Below are positions 6,240-8,770 of a stretch of 8,770 nt of DNA, piece after piece. Under the pieces are notes generated by a model. That model ran no database searches, was not told where the DNA came from, and saw only the letters and a program-made list of their open reading frames with translations. The position numbers were made by a program, and so were the translations under genes. The DNA lies in NCBI GenBank assembly GCA_964512305.1, contig CAZEIW010000088.1:1-8770 (forward strand), in the 5' to 3' direction. Position 1 is the first letter of the stretch; the number at the start of each line of letters is the position of its first letter. The DNA is from CAZEIW01 sp964512305. GTDB lineage: Bacteria; Pseudomonadota; Gammaproteobacteria; Burkholderiales; Burkholderiaceae_F.

Positions 6240-7386
6240 CCGTCAGGCTGTTCGAGCCGCGCGCGTGGATCGCGATCGCATCGGTCGCCGCTGTGCTGCT
6301 GATCGCGGTGCCGGTCCTGCACCTCGCCGTGCCGCAGGACAGCGCGCTTTACCTGTCGTCGTTCTGGATCGCGCTGCTCGGCAAGTTCATGTGCTACGCG
6401 GTGCTGGCGCTCGCGATGGACCTGATCTGGGGCTATACCGGCATCCTGTCGCTTGGCCAGGGCACGTTCTTCGCGCTCGGCGGCTACGCGTTCGGCATGT
6501 ACCTGATGCGGCAGATCGGCCACGACGGCGTCTACCAGAGCGACCTGCCCGACTTCATGGTGTTCCTCGACTGGAAGCGGTACCCGTGGTACTGGACCTT
6601 CAGCGACCATTTCGCCTGGGCGGCGCTGATGGTCGTGTTCGTCCCCGGGCTGCTGGCGTTCGCCTTCGGGTTCTTCGCATTCCGCTCGCGCATCAAGGGC
6701 GTCTACTTCTCGATCATCACGCAGGCGCTCACCTACGCGACCATGCTCGCGTTCTTTCGCAACGACATGGGCTTCGGCGGCAACAACGGGTTCACCGACT
6801 TCAAGCGCGTGCTCGGCGTGCCGATCACCGCGCCGCAGACCCGCACCGTGCTGTACGAGCTGTCCGGGCTGTTCCTGCTTGGCTCGCTGCTGCTGTGTCG
6901 CGTGATCGTGACGTCCAAGCTCGGCCGCGTGCTGACCGCCATCCGCGACGCGGAGTCCCGGTTGCTGTTCCTCGGCTATCGGACGCTCGGATTCAAGCTG
7001 TTCGTCTGGACGCTGGCCGCGGTGCTGAGCGCGATCGCCGGCGCGCTGTACGTGCCGCAAGTCGGGATCATCAACCCGAGCGAGATGTCGCCGGCCAACT
7101 CGATCGAGATCGCGATCTGGGCCGCCGTCGGCGGACGCGGGACGCTGTTCGGCCCCATTTTGGGCGCGTTCGCCGTCAACGGCGCCAAGAGCTGGTTCAC
7201 GGTCGCCTTTCCGCAGTACTGGCTGTATTTTCTCGGCCTGCTGTTCGTCCTGGTCACGCTGCTGCTGCCGCGCGGGCTGATCGGGCTGTCGGCCCTGCTG
7301 CGGCGCCCGACGGCGGATCCGGAGACGGCCACGGCTGCGGTCGCACCGCCGCCCGAACGCACGGCAGCCGTGCAGGGCGGCGCGCC

Positions 7387-7390
<4 letters not shown>
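6236..7390 (+). CDS. urtC: Urea ABC transporter, permease UrtC
   Basis: Second membrane subunit of the urea transporter, LivM-like, 384 residues. Hydrophobic segments begin at about residue 12. Family landmarks are AMDLIWGYTGILSLGQGTFF near 60-79, RSRIKGVYFSIITQALTYA near 150-168, GGNNGFTDF near 181-189, and the cytoplasmic coupling loop AIRDAESRLLFLGYRTLGFK near 235-254. LYVPQVGIINPSEMSP and WAAVGGRGTLFGPILGA follow. An insert of about 25 residues rich in aromatic and acidic residues (QSDLPDFMVFLDWKRYPWYW) sits after the second membrane segment and is usual for UrtC. The tail after 355 is a hydrophilic Ala/Pro/Thr stretch. The ATG at 6236 overlaps the urtB stop by four bases, so translation is probably coupled. 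The frame is open far upstream, but that part only reads across urtB out of frame. Confidence 0.97.
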
Positions 7391-8217
<827 letters not shown>

Positions 8218-8248
8218 CGCCACGGCCGCGCGAGCGACGGGCGAGCCG

Positions 8249-8770
8249 ATGCTGAGGCTCGCGGCGATCAACCAGTACTACGGCGGCAGCCACATCCTGC
8301 GCGACGTATCGCTCGAGGTGAATACCGGCGCCTGCACCGTGCTGCTCGGCCGCAACGGCGTCGGCAAGACGACCTCGCTGCGCTCGATCATGGGCGTGGT
8401 GCCGATCCGCTCGGGCCGCATCGAGTTCGACGGGCGCGACATTTCGGCGCTGCCCCCCTACCGGCGTGCCGCGCTCGGGATCGGCTACGTGCCGCAGGGC
8501 CGCGAAATCTTCAACCGGCTGACGGTGGAGGAGAACCTGCTGATCGGCATGGCACCGCTCGCCGGCCGGAGGGCGCAGAAGGTCCCAGCGCGCGTTCTGG
8601 AGCTCTTCCCGGTCCTCGGCCGGATGCTGAAGCGGCGCGGCGGCGACCTTTCCGGCGGCCAGCAGCAGCAGCTGGCGATCGGCCGCGCGCTGGTCGCCGC
8701 GCCGCGGATGCTGATCCTCGACGAACCGACCGAGGGGATCCAGCCGTCGATCATCAAGGAGATCGGCGCC
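8249..8770 (+). CDS. urtE: Urea ABC transporter, ATP-binding protein UrtE, 3' end missing
   Basis: Second ATPase of the urea transporter (LivF-like). 174 codons are visible of the roughly 230 expected, and the frame is open to the edge. The N-terminus MLRLAAINQYYGGSHILRDV matches the conserved UrtE opening, including NQYYGGSHIL. Walker A is GRNGVGKTT at 34-42, Q-loop Q83 in YVPQGREIFNRLTVEENLLIG, signature LSGGQQQQL at 134-142, and Walker B RMLILDEPTEG at 153-163. The switch histidine and C-terminus lie beyond the window. The start at 8249 is chosen from family resemblance, leaving a 31-bp gap after urtD. An in-frame TTG at 8207 with a better ribosome binding site is a real alternative, adding 14 residues. 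In many Proteobacteria urease genes follow urtE; this window ends before that can be seen. Confidence 0.94.
   Translation, partial: MLRLAAINQYYGGSHILRDVSLEVNTGACTVLLGRNGVGKTTSLRSIMGVVPIRSGRIEFDGRDISALPPYRRAALGIGYVPQGREIFNRLTVEENLLIGMAPLAGRRAQKVPARVLELFPVLGRMLKRRGGDLSGGQQQQLAIGRALVAAPRMLILDEPTEGIQPSIIKEIGA

Noticed and set aside
6265..7386. N-terminal extension of UrtD to 650 residues
   Set aside because: It is an out-of-frame read through urtC. The GTGA overlap at 7387 gives a normal-length UrtD.

Overview
The window is GC-rich chromosomal DNA with dense coding and short leaders. The protein families, GC content and intergenic repeats fit a Proteobacterium, most likely a betaproteobacterium. 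That placement is an inference; no rRNA or tRNA is present to confirm it. The layout is two divergent gene groups on either side of a repeat-bearing intergenic region of about 460 bp.

Left half, minus strand (reading from about 2817 down to 1): a seven-helix Bax inhibitor-1/YccA-type membrane protein, then a bacterioferritin, then a secreted di-heme cytochrome c peroxidase (CCP/MauG family) cut off by the left edge of the window. No gene finder would report the peroxidase as a complete ORF, but its frame is open from its start at 1362 to base 1 and carries a heme-binding CxxCH. Bacterioferritin and the peroxidase share an iron/peroxide theme. Gaps of 131 and 142 bp separate the three genes, so they need not be one operon.

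Middle (2818-3275): an intergenic region between divergent genes. It holds a degenerate tandem array of about 25-bp units, two near-identical 38-bp palindromic elements in opposite orientation, and an extra half-element. A possible sigma-70 promoter faces the Bax inhibitor gene, and a possible sigma-54 (-24/-12) promoter faces the urea operon.

Right half, plus strand (3276-8770): a complete urtABCD and most of urtE, the high-affinity urea ABC transporter. UrtA is the periplasmic urea-binding protein with a twin-arginine signal. UrtB and UrtC are the two permeases, UrtB with a long periplasmic N-terminal domain. UrtD and UrtE are the two ATPases. urtB/urtC and urtC/urtD overlap by 4 bases, which suggests translational coupling. 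A strong GC-only hairpin lies between urtA and urtB and could set the ratio of binding protein to membrane components. urtE runs off the right edge about 55 residues before its expected end.

I did not find an undescribed system here; the gene content is recognisable throughout. The points that merit a second look are a bacterioferritin with Thr where the bridging ferroxidase glutamate is expected, the repeat cluster upstream of urtA, the candidate sigma-54 promoter, the urtA-urtB hairpin, and the ambiguous urtE start.
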